DNA of 35,362 bases, taken from Saccoglossus kowalevskii (lineage: Eukaryota > Hemichordata > Enteropneusta > Harrimaniidae). The notes under the pieces are model-generated. The model ran no database searches and was not told the DNA's origin. It was given only the letters and a program-made list of their open reading frames with translations. Made by a program: the position numbers and the translations under genes. Position 1 is the first letter of the stretch. Each line of letters starts with the position of its first letter. This document shows positions 35,101 through 35,362 of the stretch, in pieces. Location of the stretch: assembly GCF_000003605.2 (NCBI RefSeq), contig NW_003116452.1, positions 570,369-605,730 on the forward strand, in the 5' to 3' direction.

Positions 35101-35362
35101 TTTTGTTCAAGAGAAGTAGTTAATATAACCTTCAATGTTATGTTTAGTCCAATATAAGGAAAATGTTAAGGAAGTGGTTTTATAGACTACATATCAAAAA
35201 AAAATATATAGATCGACGTCCCTTAAACAGATTAATGTCAATCATTCCTGTCGCGTTTCTTTGAATTTAAATATCAGTGGACATTGACCAATAATCTATG
35301 GAGATGTCAAATAACCCTATGAAGCAACATGTAAAGTTTAATAAAAATTAAAACATTGCATC
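32132..35362. other. no gene recognised
   Basis: The C-terminal part of the LINE protein could not be followed past 32131. Frames near 32705-32936 overlap on both strands. A minus-strand ATG frame near 34015-33924 ends at a GTGAGT donor, and a + strand open block at about 34771-34920 ends at a GTAAGT donor. Neither has supporting context. I see no RNA gene or element. Confidence 0.4.

Overview
The window looks like AT-rich nuclear DNA from a marine-type invertebrate animal. It holds an intronless class A neuropeptide receptor gene, a decayed APE-type LINE, several microsatellites and one 50-N assembly gap. There is no operon structure, rRNA, recognisable intact tRNA or CRISPR array. The phylum cannot be fixed from this sequence. 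The receptor type (somatostatin/allatostatin-C-like) and the LINE type would fit a hemichordate, cephalochordate or mollusc equally well.

Layout. 1-2240: no gene recognised. 2242-2427: a weak candidate coding exon on the + strand. 2461-2700: a dense run of promoter-type motifs (CRE, CCAAT, octamer, second CRE-like site, RFX X-box, CCAAT, E-box, TATA) that reads as a + strand promoter with no obvious first exon. 4421-4565: a perfect 29-unit TAATA array. 6860-8476: the one certain protein gene, a 352-residue somatostatin/allatostatin-C-type receptor, with a TATA-like box, a single coding exon, a tetranucleotide repeat and an RFX X-box in its 3' flank, and a poly(A) signal. 11385-11449: an AT dinucleotide array. 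About 11.9-15.7 kb: four open blocks on the - strand with usable splice sites, three of which join in phase. They may be part of an unrecognised multi-exon gene, but the ORF lengths alone are near what chance gives here. A 50-N gap at 13062-13111 lies in the putative intron and is flanked by an inverted repeat bounded by TTAA on both sides.

15.7-30.3 kb is a long gene-poor stretch holding two hairpin or palindrome structures, a diverged repeat pair and a possible tRNA-derived SINE head. 30313-32131 is an old non-LTR retrotransposon on the + strand. Endonuclease, linker and reverse transcriptase segments, including the YADD motif, can be followed through many frameshifts and stops. 32132-35362 shows nothing I can support.

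Working picture: the receptor is a plasma-membrane Gi/o-type peptide receptor. The 2.46-2.70 kb promoter block may drive a distal untranslated first exon of it, or a separate noncoding transcript. No previously undescribed multi-gene system is evident. The items most worth checking are the promoter cluster, the split - strand ORF group and the TTAA-bounded gap.
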